DNA of 64,000 nucleotides from Flavobacterium psychrophilum (lineage in GTDB: Bacteria > Bacteroidota > Bacteroidia > Flavobacteriales > Flavobacteriaceae): the NCBI GenBank assembly GCA_001708385.1, contig CP012388.1, positions 2,356,001-2,420,000 on the forward strand, given 5' to 3'. Positions 16,879 through 26,369 of the stretch are shown in pieces. The number at the start of each line of letters is the position of its first letter. The stretch's first letter is position 1. Made by a program: the position numbers and the translations under genes. Below the pieces are notes generated by a model that saw only the letters and a list, made by a program, of their open reading frames with translations, did not search any database and was not told the DNA's origin.

Positions 16879-18496
16879 AAAAAGATACGTGGTGCCGGTT
16901 TTGGCATCGGCGTTTTTGTTTGTGGCGGTAAGCTTTAAGAACGACTTTTTTGAAATAGCCAAACAGCTCGAAATATTTACAACACTGTATAAAACGGTAA
17001 ACAATAACTATGTAGATGAGGTTAACCCGGGGCAGCTTATGGATAAAGCCATTAAAAGCATGCTTGCAGACCTTGATCCCTACACGGTTTACTTTAACGA
17101 GCAGGATGTAGTTAAATTCAAAATCAACAATACTGGCGAGTATACCGGAATTGGTGCACTGATTACCCGTAAAGAGGGTAAGCTTATTGTTAAAGAGCCA
17201 TATAAAGATTACCCTGCCGATAAAGCAGGCCTCAAGGCTGGAGATGAGATTATACAGATTGGTGATGTAAATTTATCTGATTTTAAAGAAGACGCGGGAG
17301 AACTGCTTAAAGGAAGTAAAAATACCAAGGTAGATATTAAGTATATCCGTCAGGGTAAAACGTATAATACCCAAATAGTGCTTAACGAGGTTGATATTAA
17401 GGCAGTTCCTTTCTTTTCTATGATAGGTAAAGAAACGGGTTATATTGTCCTTTCACAGTTTAACAGTAAAGCATCTACCGAAACAAAAGCAGCTTTATTG
17501 CAGCTTAAGGCAGATGGCGCTAAAAATATTATACTGGACCTTCGTGGCAATCCGGGTGGTTTGTTAAATGAAGCCGTAAATGTTTGTAACCTTTTTGTGC
17601 CACAGGGCGAAATTATTGTTACCACAAAATCTAAGAATCAAAATTACAATAACACATACAAAACACAAAAAGCCCCTGTAGATCTTGATATTCCACTGGT
17701 TGTATTGGTTAACGGAAGCAGTGCTTCGGCATCAGAAATTGTTGCGGGTGCACTTCAGGATCTTGACCGTGCAGTGATTGTAGGCAGCAGGAGTTTTGGT
17801 AAAGGGTTGGTTCAGCGTCCGCTTGACCTTACTTACGGTACGCAGGTTAAAGTAACCATTTCACGTTACTATACACCATCAGGTCGTGGTATCCAGGCGC
17901 TAGATTATACGCATAAAGATGCTGATGGTAAAGCCATCCGTATCGATAAAAAAGACTACAATGCTTTTAAAACCAAAAAAGGCAGAACAGTGTATGATGG
18001 TGGAGGCATATTACCAGATGTTGAGCTTGAAGAAGCAAAACAAAGCGCAATTGCCGATGCGTTGGTGCGTAACGATGGTGTTTTTAACTATGCTACAACC
18101 TATTACTATAAAAACCCAACGCTAACAGCTGTACCGGCTGTTTCTGATACTGATTTTGAAGCCTTAAAAGCATCGCTTAAGAAAGACAACTTTCAGTTTG
18201 ACACCGAGACTGAAAAATCGCTTAAGGCTGTAATGGAAGTTGCTAAAAAAGAAAAGATAGATGCAAGTATTTCGGCAGAATACCAGCAACTGCTTACTGC
18301 ACTGCAAAAAAGCGAAGAGAAAGAGCTTAACCTGCACAAACAGGAAATAAAGCAATTACTTACCGATGAGCTTATAAAACGCTACCAATACAAAGAAGGG
18401 TTGTATAAATACTATACTACAAGTAATACCGAGATACAGAAATCGGCGGCATTGCTTGCTAATAGTGCAGAATATAACAAGATACTTAAAAAGTAA
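16862..18496 (+). CDS. S41 family C-terminal processing peptidase
   Basis: A 544-residue CtpA/Prc-type protease. N-terminal signal or anchor helix (about 9-24), PDZ domain about 90-175, protease domain about 185-330. The catalytic Ser-Lys dyad is S289 in GSSASASE and K314 in SFGKG, 25 residues apart as in the D1 protease. A helical C-terminal extension (about 430-540) follows. It should degrade or trim proteins in the periplasm. The first ATG (16862) overlaps the upstream lipoprotein gene; the ATG at 16871 is an alternative. The lipoprotein may be its partner, which is inference from gene order. Confidence 0.93.
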   Translation: MVKMLRKRYVVPVLASAFLFVAVSFKNDFFEIAKQLEIFTTLYKTVNNNYVDEVNPGQLMDKAIKSMLADLDPYTVYFNEQDVVKFKINNTGEYTGIGALITRKEGKLIVKEPYKDYPADKAGLKAGDEIIQIGDVNLSDFKEDAGELLKGSKNTKVDIKYIRQGKTYNTQIVLNEVDIKAVPFFSMIGKETGYIVLSQFNSKASTETKAALLQLKADGAKNIILDLRGNPGGLLNEAVNVCNLFVPQGEIIVTTKSKNQNYNNTYKTQKAPVDLDIPLVVLVNGSSASASEIVAGALQDLDRAVIVGSRSFGKGLVQRPLDLTYGTQVKVTISRYYTPSGRGIQALDYTHKDADGKAIRIDKKDYNAFKTKKGRTVYDGGGILPDVELEEAKQSAIADALVRNDGVFNYATTYYYKNPTLTAVPAVSDTDFEALKASLKKDNFQFDTETEKSLKAVMEVAKKEKIDASISAEYQQLLTALQKSEEKELNLHKQEIKQLLTDELIKRYQYKEGLYKYYTTSNTEIQKSAALLANSAEYNKILKK

Positions 18497-18544
18497 AACC
18501 ATAATCCCTTGCCTTTTAGGCAGGGGATATTAATTTATAACCTT

Positions 18545-19372
18545 ATGGAACCGATTATTCAGCCGGAAGATTTGTTAGAACTTGTAAAAACTACCGACGT
18601 TGTAATTGTAGATGCCGGAAGCAGTATAAGCTATGGTACACAACATCTTAAGGGTGCTGTATATGCAGATCTTAATCTGGATCTTGCCGCTGTGCCCGAA
18701 GATGCCGCAAAAGGAGGGAGGCACCCGTTGCCTGATCCTGCTTATTTCGGTCAGGTTTTATCGCGTTTGGGTATAACCCCGCAAAGTCATGTAGTGGTTT
18801 ACGATGATAAAAACGGCGCACTGGCAGCTGCTCGTTTTTGGTGGATGCTAAGGGCAGCAGGGCATGAAAAGGTTCAGGTGCTTAACGGCGGACTAACGGC
18901 TGCTGTAAAAGCGGGCTTTCCGCTTAGCGACCTCGTGGAAATGCCAATTCCGGTTGCTGAATATACTTTTGCCGATTGGAACCTTCCGCAAGCGTATATG
19001 GATGAGGTAGAAACAGCTGCATTAGGTACAGAACATGTAGTTATAGACGTTAGGGAAGCTGCACGCTACAGAGGTGAAACAGAACCAATAGATCTTATAG
19101 CGGGACATATACCCGGTGCTATAAATTTGCCGTATGCCGGTAACTTAGATGAAAACGGATTGTTTATAAAACCCGAGATCATAGGCCAGAAATATGTAGA
19201 TGAGCTAAAAGGTGTAAATGCTGCTAACTCCATAATACATTGCGGGTCTGGAGTAACGGCCTGCCATACTATATTGGCTATGAATTATGCCGGCCTGCCA
19301 ATGCCAAAACTATATGTTGGCTCATGGAGCGAATGGTCGCGAAATGATAAAAATATAGCGTCAGGCAGTTAA
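18545..19372 (+). CDS. sseA: 3-mercaptopyruvate/thiosulfate sulfurtransferase
   Basis: A 275-residue tandem rhodanese. The N-terminal inactive domain is about 5-130, and the C-terminal active domain carries C233 in the loop CGSGVTA. That loop is the mercaptopyruvate type seen in E. coli SseA rather than the thiosulfate type CRKGVTA. It transfers sulfane sulfur to thiol acceptors in the cytoplasm. The start is the ATG at 18545; the extension to 18509 has no family sequence. It follows the S41 protease by 48 bases. The symbol is given by similarity only. Confidence 0.88.
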   Translation: MEPIIQPEDLLELVKTTDVVIVDAGSSISYGTQHLKGAVYADLNLDLAAVPEDAAKGGRHPLPDPAYFGQVLSRLGITPQSHVVVYDDKNGALAAARFWWMLRAAGHEKVQVLNGGLTAAVKAGFPLSDLVEMPIPVAEYTFADWNLPQAYMDEVETAALGTEHVVIDVREAARYRGETEPIDLIAGHIPGAINLPYAGNLDENGLFIKPEIIGQKYVDELKGVNAANSIIHCGSGVTACHTILAMNYAGLPMPKLYVGSWSEWSRNDKNIASGS

Positions 19373-19462
19373 GTAATCGATTGAAATTCTGTCGAGTAAA
19401 CCTTGTCTTTTTTTTTCAGGTTAAATATTATGGGATTAACGGTCTCATTTTGTAAAAACACA

Positions 19463-19470
19463 TACCTTTG
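19463..19470 (+). promoter_or_regulatory. kup -7 promoter element
   Basis: TACCTTTG, an exact TAnnTTTG match, 20 bases before the GTG start. No -33 box lies at the usual distance. Confidence 0.5.
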
Positions 19471-19490
19471 CTCTTTAATTCAAATTTATC

Positions 19491-21491
19491 GTGAGCACCA
19501 ATCACATACAACTCAACAAGGTAACGCTTGGCGGATTGCTAGTTACCCTGGGAATTATTTACGGAGATATAGGAACTTCCCCCCTATACGTTATGAAGGC
19601 AATAATAGGTTCCCAGCCTATTGATCAACAGGTTGTACTTGGCGCCCTCTCCTGTATCTTCTGGACTCTTACACTGCAAACCACAGTTAAGTATGTTTAC
19701 CTAACCCTTAAGGCCGATAACAAAGGTGAGGGTGGTATCTTTTCACTGTACACACTTGTAAAGCGTCTTAAGAAAAAAGGACTTATAGTACCTGCAATAA
19801 TTGGTGGTAGTGCGCTGTTGGCAGACGGCATTATCACACCTCCCATATCGGTATCGTCTGCCATAGAAGGTATTAAAACCTATCAGCCAAACCTTGATAC
19901 GGTGCCTATTGTTATAGGAATACTATTTGTGCTTTTCTTTATACAGAAATTTGGAAGTAAATTTATTGGTAAGTTTTTCGGGCCAATGATGCTTATATGG
20001 TTTGGTATGCTTGGAGTACTTGGATTTATCCCTTTGGTGGAAAATATTTACGTTCTTAAAGCGCTTAATCCATACTACGCATTCCATTTACTAACCATTC
20101 ACCATGAAGGGTTTTATGTACTTGGCTTTGTTTTTCTGTGTACCACTGGTGCAGAAGCGTTATACAGCGACATGGGTCACTGCGGCAGGGGCAATATTCG
20201 TGTAAGTTGGGGTTTTGTAAAAGCCATGCTTGTAGTTAACTATTTTGGGCAGGGTGCTTTTCTTATAGCAAATTCAGGCAAGACACTTATTGATCTTAGT
20301 GGCGGAGACATTAAAAATCCTGCCAACCCTTTCTATTTGTTGATGCCGGACTGGTTTCTTCCGTTTGGAATTGCCATTGCTACATCGGCCGCTGTAATTG
20401 CATCACAGGCATTAATAAGCGGATCGTTTACACTTATATCAGAAGCGATGAGGTTAAACTTCTGGCCAAAAGTATCGGTTAAATTTCCGACAGAACTTAA
20501 AGGTCAGCTATACATACCGTCAATTAACTGGCTCCTTTTCCTGGGGTGTGTTTTTATAGTGCTCCATTTTAGGGAATCGGGCAATATGGAAGCGGCTTAC
20601 GGTCTTGCGATTGTGTTGTGTATGTTAATGACTACCACATTACTTGGATATTATATGGTAATGAAACGATATAACAAGCTACTTATACTGATAGTAATAA
20701 GTGTGTATTTTGCAATAGAGATATCTTTCCTTATTGCTAACATAAGCAAGTTTCATCATGGCGGTTACGTATCACTTGGTATTGCAGGATTGCTGGCTAT
20801 AATAATGGCGGTATGGTTCTCTGCAAAGCGAATCCGTAGTGAGTACACTGAGTTTACTAAAATTGCCAATTATAAAACTGTATTGTCTGAGCTTAGCAAC
20901 GATATGTCTATTCCTAAATATGCAACGCACCTTGTATACATGACTAATGCACAGTTGGGAGATGAAATTGAATCTAAAATCATTTATTCGATACTTCAAA
21001 AAAGACCAAAGCGAGCCGATATATATTGGTTTGTGCATGTAAATGTTGTAGACGAACCGTACAAAATGGACTATCGCGTACGCGAAATTATGAAGGATGA
21101 TGTTATTCGTGTAGACTTCTATTTAGGCTTTAGGGTGGCGCCAAGAATTAACCTAATGTTTAAGCAGGTAGTTCGCGACATGGTAAAACGAAGCGAAGTA
21201 GATATTACCAGCCGTTACGAGTCACTTAACCGTAACAATGTAATCGGTGATTTTAAATTTGTAATTATAGAAAAATTCCTTTCGTACGATAACGAGTTGC
21301 CATGGTATGAGAGGATAATATTAGATATTTACTTTATCCTGAAAAAGATCAGCCTTTCTGAAGGACGTGCTTTTGGGCTTGATAGCAGTTCTGTTAAAGT
21401 AGAAAAATTCCCTATAGTTATTCACCCGCCGGAAGACTTCACACTAAATAGGATAGAAGACTGTCCCGGAAAAGACCATCACCAGCAATAG
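19491..21491 (+). CDS. kup: KUP/HAK/KT family potassium transporter
   Basis: A 666-residue K+ uptake protein. The family opening is clear: ALGIIYGDIGTSPLYV-type sequence (here LVTLGIIYGDIGTSPLYVM), then GEGGIFSLY and about 12 membrane segments to residue 430. A cytoplasmic C-terminal domain follows. Translation starts at GTG (19491, Met-Ser-Thr-Asn-His), just after the -7 element. The stop TAG is followed directly by the ATG of the OmpA-like gene, so the two are coupled. Import is expected to be proton-driven, as known for E. coli Kup. Confidence 0.95.
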   Translation: MSTNHIQLNKVTLGGLLVTLGIIYGDIGTSPLYVMKAIIGSQPIDQQVVLGALSCIFWTLTLQTTVKYVYLTLKADNKGEGGIFSLYTLVKRLKKKGLIVPAIIGGSALLADGIITPPISVSSAIEGIKTYQPNLDTVPIVIGILFVLFFIQKFGSKFIGKFFGPMMLIWFGMLGVLGFIPLVENIYVLKALNPYYAFHLLTIHHEGFYVLGFVFLCTTGAEALYSDMGHCGRGNIRVSWGFVKAMLVVNYFGQGAFLIANSGKTLIDLSGGDIKNPANPFYLLMPDWFLPFGIAIATSAAVIASQALISGSFTLISEAMRLNFWPKVSVKFPTELKGQLYIPSINWLLFLGCVFIVLHFRESGNMEAAYGLAIVLCMLMTTTLLGYYMVMKRYNKLLILIVISVYFAIEISFLIANISKFHHGGYVSLGIAGLLAIIMAVWFSAKRIRSEYTEFTKIANYKTVLSELSNDMSIPKYATHLVYMTNAQLGDEIESKIIYSILQKRPKRADIYWFVHVNVVDEPYKMDYRVREIMKDDVIRVDFYLGFRVAPRINLMFKQVVRDMVKRSEVDITSRYESLNRNNVIGDFKFVIIEKFLSYDNELPWYERIILDIYFILKKISLSEGRAFGLDSSSVKVEKFPIVIHPPEDFTLNRIEDCPGKDHHQQ

Positions 21492-22307
21492 ATGAAATCA
21501 CTTTACTTATTACTCACCTTTTTAATTACTTACATTGCAGCTGGACAGGAAGAGACTGTTTATTCGGTCTACTTTGATGTAAACAAATATAATCTTGACG
21601 ATAAGCAGGGCAATAATGTTGTTGCATTTATTAAAGCTATAGATACGGCACGTATAGAAACGATACAGATCTATGGCTATTGCGACGACCGGGGTAAGGA
21701 TGAATATAATTTTAAGCTTTCTACCAACAGGGCAAATACCATAAGGGATACCCTTTTAGGCAGAGGGATAAAGAACAAAATTATCGTAACGATAGAAGGT
21801 AAGGGACGTATCTTACTGGAAGAAGACATTGATAATGTAAGCGAGGCACGTTCTAAGAACCGCCGTGTAGACGTTACAGTGAACTTTAAGCCACTTCCCC
21901 CACCCAAATTAGAGCCGGGGGTGTATAATGCCCTTAAAAAGGATTTAATCGTGGGAGACCGCATTTATCTTGACAATATACTTTTTGAACGTGGCAGCAG
22001 TAAACTAACTACAAAATCTAAGCTTGAGCTTGATAAAATGGTGCGCTTTCTTCAGAAATACAAAACCATTAAGTTTGAGATACAGGGGCATATATGCTGT
22101 ACGCCTACATTCCAGAAAGAAGCTATAGATAAAGATACCAAAAAGCGTGAACTATCTAAAAACAGGGCGTTTGCGGTTTTTAAATATTTAGTGTCAAAAA
22201 AAATAAGCCCTAATAGAATGACACACAAAGGTTACGGTAATACCGTGCCGCTGGGTAAAGGCACAGAATACGATCGCAGGGTAGAACTTGCCATTACAGG
22301 GATATAA
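21492..22307 (+). CDS. Tandem OmpA-like domain protein
   Basis: A 271-residue protein with a signal peptide (about 1-18) and two OmpA-like peptidoglycan-binding domains, about 22-130 (YFDVNKYNLD, GYCDDRG, NRANTIRD) and 155-271 (ILFERGSSKLT, IQGHICC, SKNRAFAVFKYL, RRVELAITG). In the first, the YFDV start and the GYCDDRGKDEYN signature are well kept. It has no beta barrel, so it is probably a periplasmic wall-binding protein. It starts at the base after the kup stop. A role tied to potassium uptake is not known. Confidence 0.85.
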   Translation: MKSLYLLLTFLITYIAAGQEETVYSVYFDVNKYNLDDKQGNNVVAFIKAIDTARIETIQIYGYCDDRGKDEYNFKLSTNRANTIRDTLLGRGIKNKIIVTIEGKGRILLEEDIDNVSEARSKNRRVDVTVNFKPLPPPKLEPGVYNALKKDLIVGDRIYLDNILFERGSSKLTTKSKLELDKMVRFLQKYKTIKFEIQGHICCTPTFQKEAIDKDTKKRELSKNRAFAVFKYLVSKKISPNRMTHKGYGNTVPLGKGTEYDRRVELAITGI

Positions 22308-22321
22308 ATAACGATATTTAT

Positions 22322-22356
22322 AATAAGAAAGCCACTCATTAAGTGGCTTTCTTATT
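22322..22356. terminator. Terminator after the kup-OmpA pair
   Basis: A perfect 15-bp stem (22322-22336 with 22342-22356) with a CATTA loop, 14 bases after the stop. Its A/T arms allow use in both directions. Confidence 0.8.
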
Positions 22357-22365
22357 TGATACCAC

Positions 22366-22397
22366 AAAAAAACCGCCCTCTCTCGAAGGCGGTTTTT
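22366..22397 (-). terminator. Terminator of the hmuTUVS operon
   Basis: Stem AAAAACCGCC (22368-22377) with GGCGGTTTTT (22388-22397) and a 10-base loop. On the minus strand a run of T follows. It is about 25 bases after the hmuS stop. Confidence 0.85.
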
Positions 22398-22422
22398 ACA
22401 TTGTATATAACCTGATTAAAGA

Positions 22423-23460
22423 TTATAGAGAAGCTACAAGCTCTCTCCACTCTGTAAGTTCAGGGATACCCGGTTTTCTTTTTCCGAAGAACTGAACGAT
22501 GATCTCTCCCATTTCGTTGTATACTTCAAGAGCAGTAACCTCGCCATCTGCAGTTGGTTTACGTACAACCCATACCTGAGCGATCTTGTCTGTATCAAGG
22601 TGAAGGTTAAAATCAGGATCCATTACATTAAACCACTGGTTGTGCCACATTGTTTTGCGCACCAGGCCTGTGTGAATTTGTATGTTACCCCTGTTACCAA
22701 CAAATACCATGATAGGTAGTTTTTGCTCTGCAGCACCTTCAAGCATTTTAGCAACAACAGTTTTGTCTAACTGTTTAGCAAGGTGATCGTTTGGAGCAAG
22801 GCGAAGTGCCTGTGTTCTTGTAACACCGAATTTTTTAAGCATACCAAAGAAAGCGTGCGTATCAGGTAATGATAACCATGCCTCGTGGAATTCAGCAAGG
22901 TTAATTTCGCTGTCCGGTTTTTCATCAATGATAAGTGGCACTTCTGCAACCGTTTCTTCTGTGCTTTGGTTATCAGATTTAAACTGCTCAACAAGAGCGT
23001 CAAAAGCAGCTTCGTTACTGTCTTTTGTCAGGTATATTTTGTGGATAGCAAGACCGTCTTTACCGAAAAACTGAAGGCTTTTTCTATCGCCGTGCTCGCT
23101 TTTTTCTGCTACTGCAAAAGCTTTATCCCAATGTGTAAGGAACATACGTAAATCGATATCCTCACCAACAAAGATACTTGCAAAAGGAGAACTGAAATCT
23201 CCGTTAAGATAAACACCTTTACGCTCATGTACGCACTCTTCGTTACGTGTAAGTGCCATAACTTTATCAAGTTTTACAACTTCAGTCAGTATAGCAGCAA
23301 ACTCAGGACGGAGGCGTGTTACTGTATCGCCAACGCTTGTTGCAACAAGTTCAGCTTCGCTTACGCCAAGCTGATCTGCAGCATTTCTTATTCTTAAATG
23401 TGGGTTTTCTGCTTTAAGCGCTTCCCACTGAGATTTCAGTGAATTTGTTATTGTACTCAT
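22423..23460 (-). CDS. hmuS: Hemin-degrading/heme-trafficking factor, HmuS/HemS family
   Basis: A 345-residue cytoplasmic protein of the HemS/ChuS/HmuS family, with two similar halves (about 25-165 and 200-345). In each half an HTQALRLAPND- or RNAADQLGVSEAEL-type helix is followed by the beta core. These proteins take heme from the ABC importer and bind or degrade it to free iron. It is last in the hmuT-U-V-S operon, 12 bases after hmuV, and followed by a terminator. Whether it degrades heme or only carries it cannot be told from sequence. Confidence 0.88.
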   Translation of the reverse strand: MSTITNSLKSQWEALKAENPHLRIRNAADQLGVSEAELVATSVGDTVTRLRPEFAAILTEVVKLDKVMALTRNEECVHERKGVYLNGDFSSPFASIFVGEDIDLRMFLTHWDKAFAVAEKSEHGDRKSLQFFGKDGLAIHKIYLTKDSNEAAFDALVEQFKSDNQSTEETVAEVPLIIDEKPDSEINLAEFHEAWLSLPDTHAFFGMLKKFGVTRTQALRLAPNDHLAKQLDKTVVAKMLEGAAEQKLPIMVFVGNRGNIQIHTGLVRKTMWHNQWFNVMDPDFNLHLDTDKIAQVWVVRKPTADGEVTALEVYNEMGEIIVQFFGKRKPGIPELTEWRELVASL

Positions 23461-23472
23461 ATTGTGTATAAA

Positions 23473-24249
23473 TTAAGTTCCAAAAATTATTAACGGGTTG
23501 TTATTGACAGGGTTTGCACAAATAGTGCAGGGAAAATTGTAAACCGAGCTAATGGTTTCTTTTGTAAATACCTTTTCGGGTATATCATAGCTTACTATTT
23601 TACCCCTTTTAAGCAGCATAACCCTGTCGGCAAATTGGGCTGCAAGATTAAGGTCATGCAGCACCATTACGGCCGTATGCCCTTTTTGGGTAAGTTTTTT
23701 AATAGTATTTAATATTCTGTGCTGATGCAGCACATCAAGGTTGTTAAGCGGTTCGTCTAAAAACACAAGGGTGTTTTGTACATCGTTATCCAGTTGGGTA
23801 AGCACCCTTGCCAGGTGCACACGTTGCTTTTCTCCGCCCGAAAGCGAATTGTAGTCCCTTTGTGCCAGATGAACAACGTCAGTCTCCTGCATAGCCTTTA
23901 AAACCGCTTCTTCATCTGTTGTATGAGGAATGGAATTAAAATATGGGTAACGCCCCATCATTACTACATTGCTCACTGTAATAGGAATGTCATGGCTGTT
24001 GTTCTGTGAAAATTTAGCCTTGCTTTTGGCAAGTTCTTTATCATCCCACTGCTTAAAGGTTTTTTTCTTAAAGAAGATGGTATCGGCAGTAGCGCTCATT
24101 TCGTTAGCCAGTACACTTAGCAGGGTAGATTTTCCTGCACCGTTAGGCCCAACGATAACGAGAAGCTCTCCGTTGTTTACCGAAACATCTATACCTTCCA
24201 GTATAGAAAATTTTCGATGTGCATATGATATTTTTTCAGCTGTTAACAT
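23473..24249 (-). CDS. hmuV: Heme ABC transporter ATP-binding protein
   Basis: A 258-residue ATPase of the heme/siderophore importer group. It has Walker A GPNGAGKST, the signature LSGGEKQRVHLARVL and Walker B LVFLDEPLNNLD. The start is the ATG at 24249; a TTG two codons upstream (24255) would abut the hmuU stop and is less likely. With HmuU it forms the inner-membrane heme importer. The gap to hmuU is 6 bases and to hmuS 12 bases. Confidence 0.93.
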   Translation of the reverse strand: MLTAEKISYAHRKFSILEGIDVSVNNGELLVIVGPNGAGKSTLLSVLANEMSATADTIFFKKKTFKQWDDKELAKSKAKFSQNNSHDIPITVSNVVMMGRYPYFNSIPHTTDEEAVLKAMQETDVVHLAQRDYNSLSGGEKQRVHLARVLTQLDNDVQNTLVFLDEPLNNLDVLHQHRILNTIKKLTQKGHTAVMVLHDLNLAAQFADRVMLLKRGKIVSYDIPEKVFTKETISSVYNFPCTICANPVNNNPLIIFGT

Positions 24250-24255
24250 AGTCAA

Positions 24256-25290
24256 TTACATTGATTTCCTGCTTTTTACCAGAATAGTTATAAAAATAGG
24301 TGCTCCCATAAAAGCAGACAATATGCCTATCGGTATTTCTGACGGAGGTGCTATAGTCCTGCTTATAGTGTCTGCCGACACAAGCAGTATGCTTCCAAAA
24401 ATTGCTGCCAAGGGCAAAATCACACGATAATTCGACTTAAAGATAAGCCTTAGTATATAGGGCACTATCAATCCTACAAATCCTATATTGCCTGCAAAAG
24501 CTACACAGGTACCTATAAGCAATGCCGTTAAGATAACTATCTGTTTTTTTATGCGTTCTACGGGTATACCCAAATGTTGCGCATCTTTTTCTCCAAGCAT
24601 CATGGCGTTAAGTGCTTTGCCTTTCGGTAGGAGCACAAGGTAGCAACATACTATAACAACGGCAAGAATACCATTTTTTATCCATGTAGCACCACCAAGG
24701 CTACCCAGGTTCCAGAAAGTAAGGTCGCGAAGTTCTTCTTCTTTAGAGATATATATAAGTAATCCCATAATGGCGAATCCCAACGCTGTTATAGCTACGC
24801 CTGTTAAAAGCATAACAACAACGTTTGTCCTTCCGTCTATGGTACTAATTCGGTATACGAGTATCATTGTGAGTAATGCGCCAACAAATGCCATTACACT
24901 TAATATTGAAAAATGAAAAGCCTCGGGTATATAAGGCTTAATATGGCTTCCTAACACTATTGTTATGGCTGCCATTAAAGATGCCCCTGCCGTTATACCA
25001 AGTAAATCTGGCGAGGCAAGCGGATTACGGAACATACCCTGAAGGCAGGTGCCCGAAACTGCAAGTGCGCTACCAATAAGCACGCCCATAACAATGCGGG
25101 GCAGGCGAAGGTCCATAAGCACGAAGCGGTCGCTGTCGGGTATGGTACCATCGTTATTAATTGCTCCGGTTAGTATTTCTACAACCGAATGTTTTTCAAA
25201 AACATATACACCCATAAATAGCGAAACTACTGCCAGTGCAACCAGCAGTAGTAAGCTAAATACTACGTATATTGAAAGCTTATTTTGCAT
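24256..25290 (-). CDS. hmuU: Heme ABC transporter permease, FecCD family
   Basis: A 344-residue FecCD/BtuC-type permease with about 10 membrane helices. Typical motifs include LRLPRIVMGVLIGSALAVSG near residue 65-85 and the coupling-helix region GEKDAQHLGI (about 233-242). It moves heme across the inner membrane together with HmuV. The start ATG at 25290 overlaps the end of hmuT by 11 bases, so the two are translationally coupled. Confidence 0.93.
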   Translation of the reverse strand: MQNKLSIYVVFSLLLLVALAVVSLFMGVYVFEKHSVVEILTGAINNDGTIPDSDRFVLMDLRLPRIVMGVLIGSALAVSGTCLQGMFRNPLASPDLLGITAGASLMAAITIVLGSHIKPYIPEAFHFSILSVMAFVGALLTMILVYRISTIDGRTNVVVMLLTGVAITALGFAIMGLLIYISKEEELRDLTFWNLGSLGGATWIKNGILAVVIVCCYLVLLPKGKALNAMMLGEKDAQHLGIPVERIKKQIVILTALLIGTCVAFAGNIGFVGLIVPYILRLIFKSNYRVILPLAAIFGSILLVSADTISRTIAPPSEIPIGILSAFMGAPIFITILVKSRKSM

Positions 25291-26170
25291 TCTCTAATAA
25301 AAGGGCGTTCAGTTGTGCAGCACCTTCGCCCAGACGTGGGCCAAAGCCTGAAAGCAGCGCGCCGTCCATTGCAATGATTTTTTTATTTTTACCAGCGTTT
25401 GTTTTATCAACTCCGGGAATTTTTAGTACACCCTGAGGTCCGCCAAGGCTTCCAAGTCCTGAATCAAATAACAAAATTACGTCCGGGTTACCTTTTATAA
25501 GTGCTTCAGGGGTAAGAGGTTTAAAGTCTTCAAAGTCGGTAACTGCATTTGTACCGCCAGCAAGTTTAATAAGTCTTTCAACCGGCGTACCAGTTCCAGA
25601 AACCATCATCATGTTAGCACCACGAGCATAAATAAATAATACTTTAGGAGCTTTAGCGATAGGTTTCACATTTTTAAGGTCGGCATCAATTTTATCTTCA
25701 AGTGCTTTGTAGTCTGCATGGTTAAGTGCTTTTGCTACATCGCCGATAAGTTTTTTAGTTCCTTCAGGAGTAAATTCCTGATTAAATACTTCAGCTTTAA
25801 CACCAGATTTTTTTAGTTTTTCTAAAAGCTCAGGGCTTAGGTCTTTTTCTGTAGCAAGAATTACAGTTGGCTGTAATGCCATAATAGCCTCTATAGAAAC
25901 CGAACGAACGTGTCCAAGGTCTTTTGCTGTAGTTTTAAGGCTTTCGGGATAAGTACTTGTAACATCTGTACCTAAAATTTCTTTTTCGTGACCAAGTGCA
26001 GCGATAATTTCGGTAACTGCACCATTAAGCGAAACTATTTTTTCTGTTTTTGCAGGCGCTACAGAATCTGTTTTAACTGTAGTGTCTTCGGTAGTTTTTT
26101 CTTCTTTTTTACAAGAAACGGCTGCCGATAAAACAAAGGCAAGCATAACTATGTGTTTGATTTTTCTCAT
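25280..26170 (-). CDS. hmuT: Heme ABC transporter substrate-binding lipoprotein
   Basis: A 296-residue cluster-A type binding protein with a lipobox (AVSC, Cys20), so it is lipid-anchored in the periplasm. The core has the typical two-lobe pattern joined by a long helix: KIVSLNGAVTEIIAALG near residue 43 and the HmuT-like signature GTDVTSTYP. It hands heme to HmuUV. It is first in the operon, and its promoter (26211-26241) is followed by the shared operator at 26188-26204. Confidence 0.9.
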   Translation of the reverse strand: MRKIKHIVMLAFVLSAAVSCKKEEKTTEDTTVKTDSVAPAKTEKIVSLNGAVTEIIAALGHEKEILGTDVTSTYPESLKTTAKDLGHVRSVSIEAIMALQPTVILATEKDLSPELLEKLKKSGVKAEVFNQEFTPEGTKKLIGDVAKALNHADYKALEDKIDADLKNVKPIAKAPKVLFIYARGANMMMVSGTGTPVERLIKLAGGTNAVTDFEDFKPLTPEALIKGNPDVILLFDSGLGSLGGPQGVLKIPGVDKTNAGKNKKIIAMDGALLSGFGPRLGEGAAQLNALLLENAK

Positions 26171-26187
26171 TAGAAAATGATTGATTG

Positions 26188-26204
26188 TTTATAATTAATC
26201 TAAA
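26188..26204. promoter_or_regulatory. Candidate iron/heme operator at hmuT
   Basis: Minus-strand TTTAGATTAATTATAAA starts 6 nt after the -7 box. It differs from the sufA element at one of 16 positions, and its 15-bp core differs from the hmuR palindrome at one position. Confidence 0.55.
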
Positions 26205-26210
26205 TTAGCG

Positions 26211-26241
26211 CAAACTTACTCTATAAATCGTTATCGGCAAA
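26211..26241 (-). promoter_or_regulatory. hmuTUVS promoter
   Basis: On the minus strand, TTTG (26241-26238), a 19-base spacer and TAAGTTTG (26218-26211): an ideal Bacteroidetes promoter. Transcription would start within the operator. Confidence 0.8.
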
Positions 26242-26315
26242 AACAAAACGGGTTAAATTTAGGTTTCGTTACTAGTTTAGAAATACATAGACGGCAATGA
26301 TATTGGGTTAAAAGC

Positions 26316-26353
26316 AAAAAATGCGCAAAGCTAAGGGCAGTGCGCATTTTTTT
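26316..26353 (-). terminator. Terminator of the lipoprotein gene upstream of hmuT
   Basis: A 12-bp stem (26316-26327 with 26341-26352) containing TGCGCA. On the minus strand it is followed by TTTTTTG. It ends transcription before the hmuT promoter. Confidence 0.75.
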
Positions 26354-26369
26354 GTAGTTTCCGCGTGTT

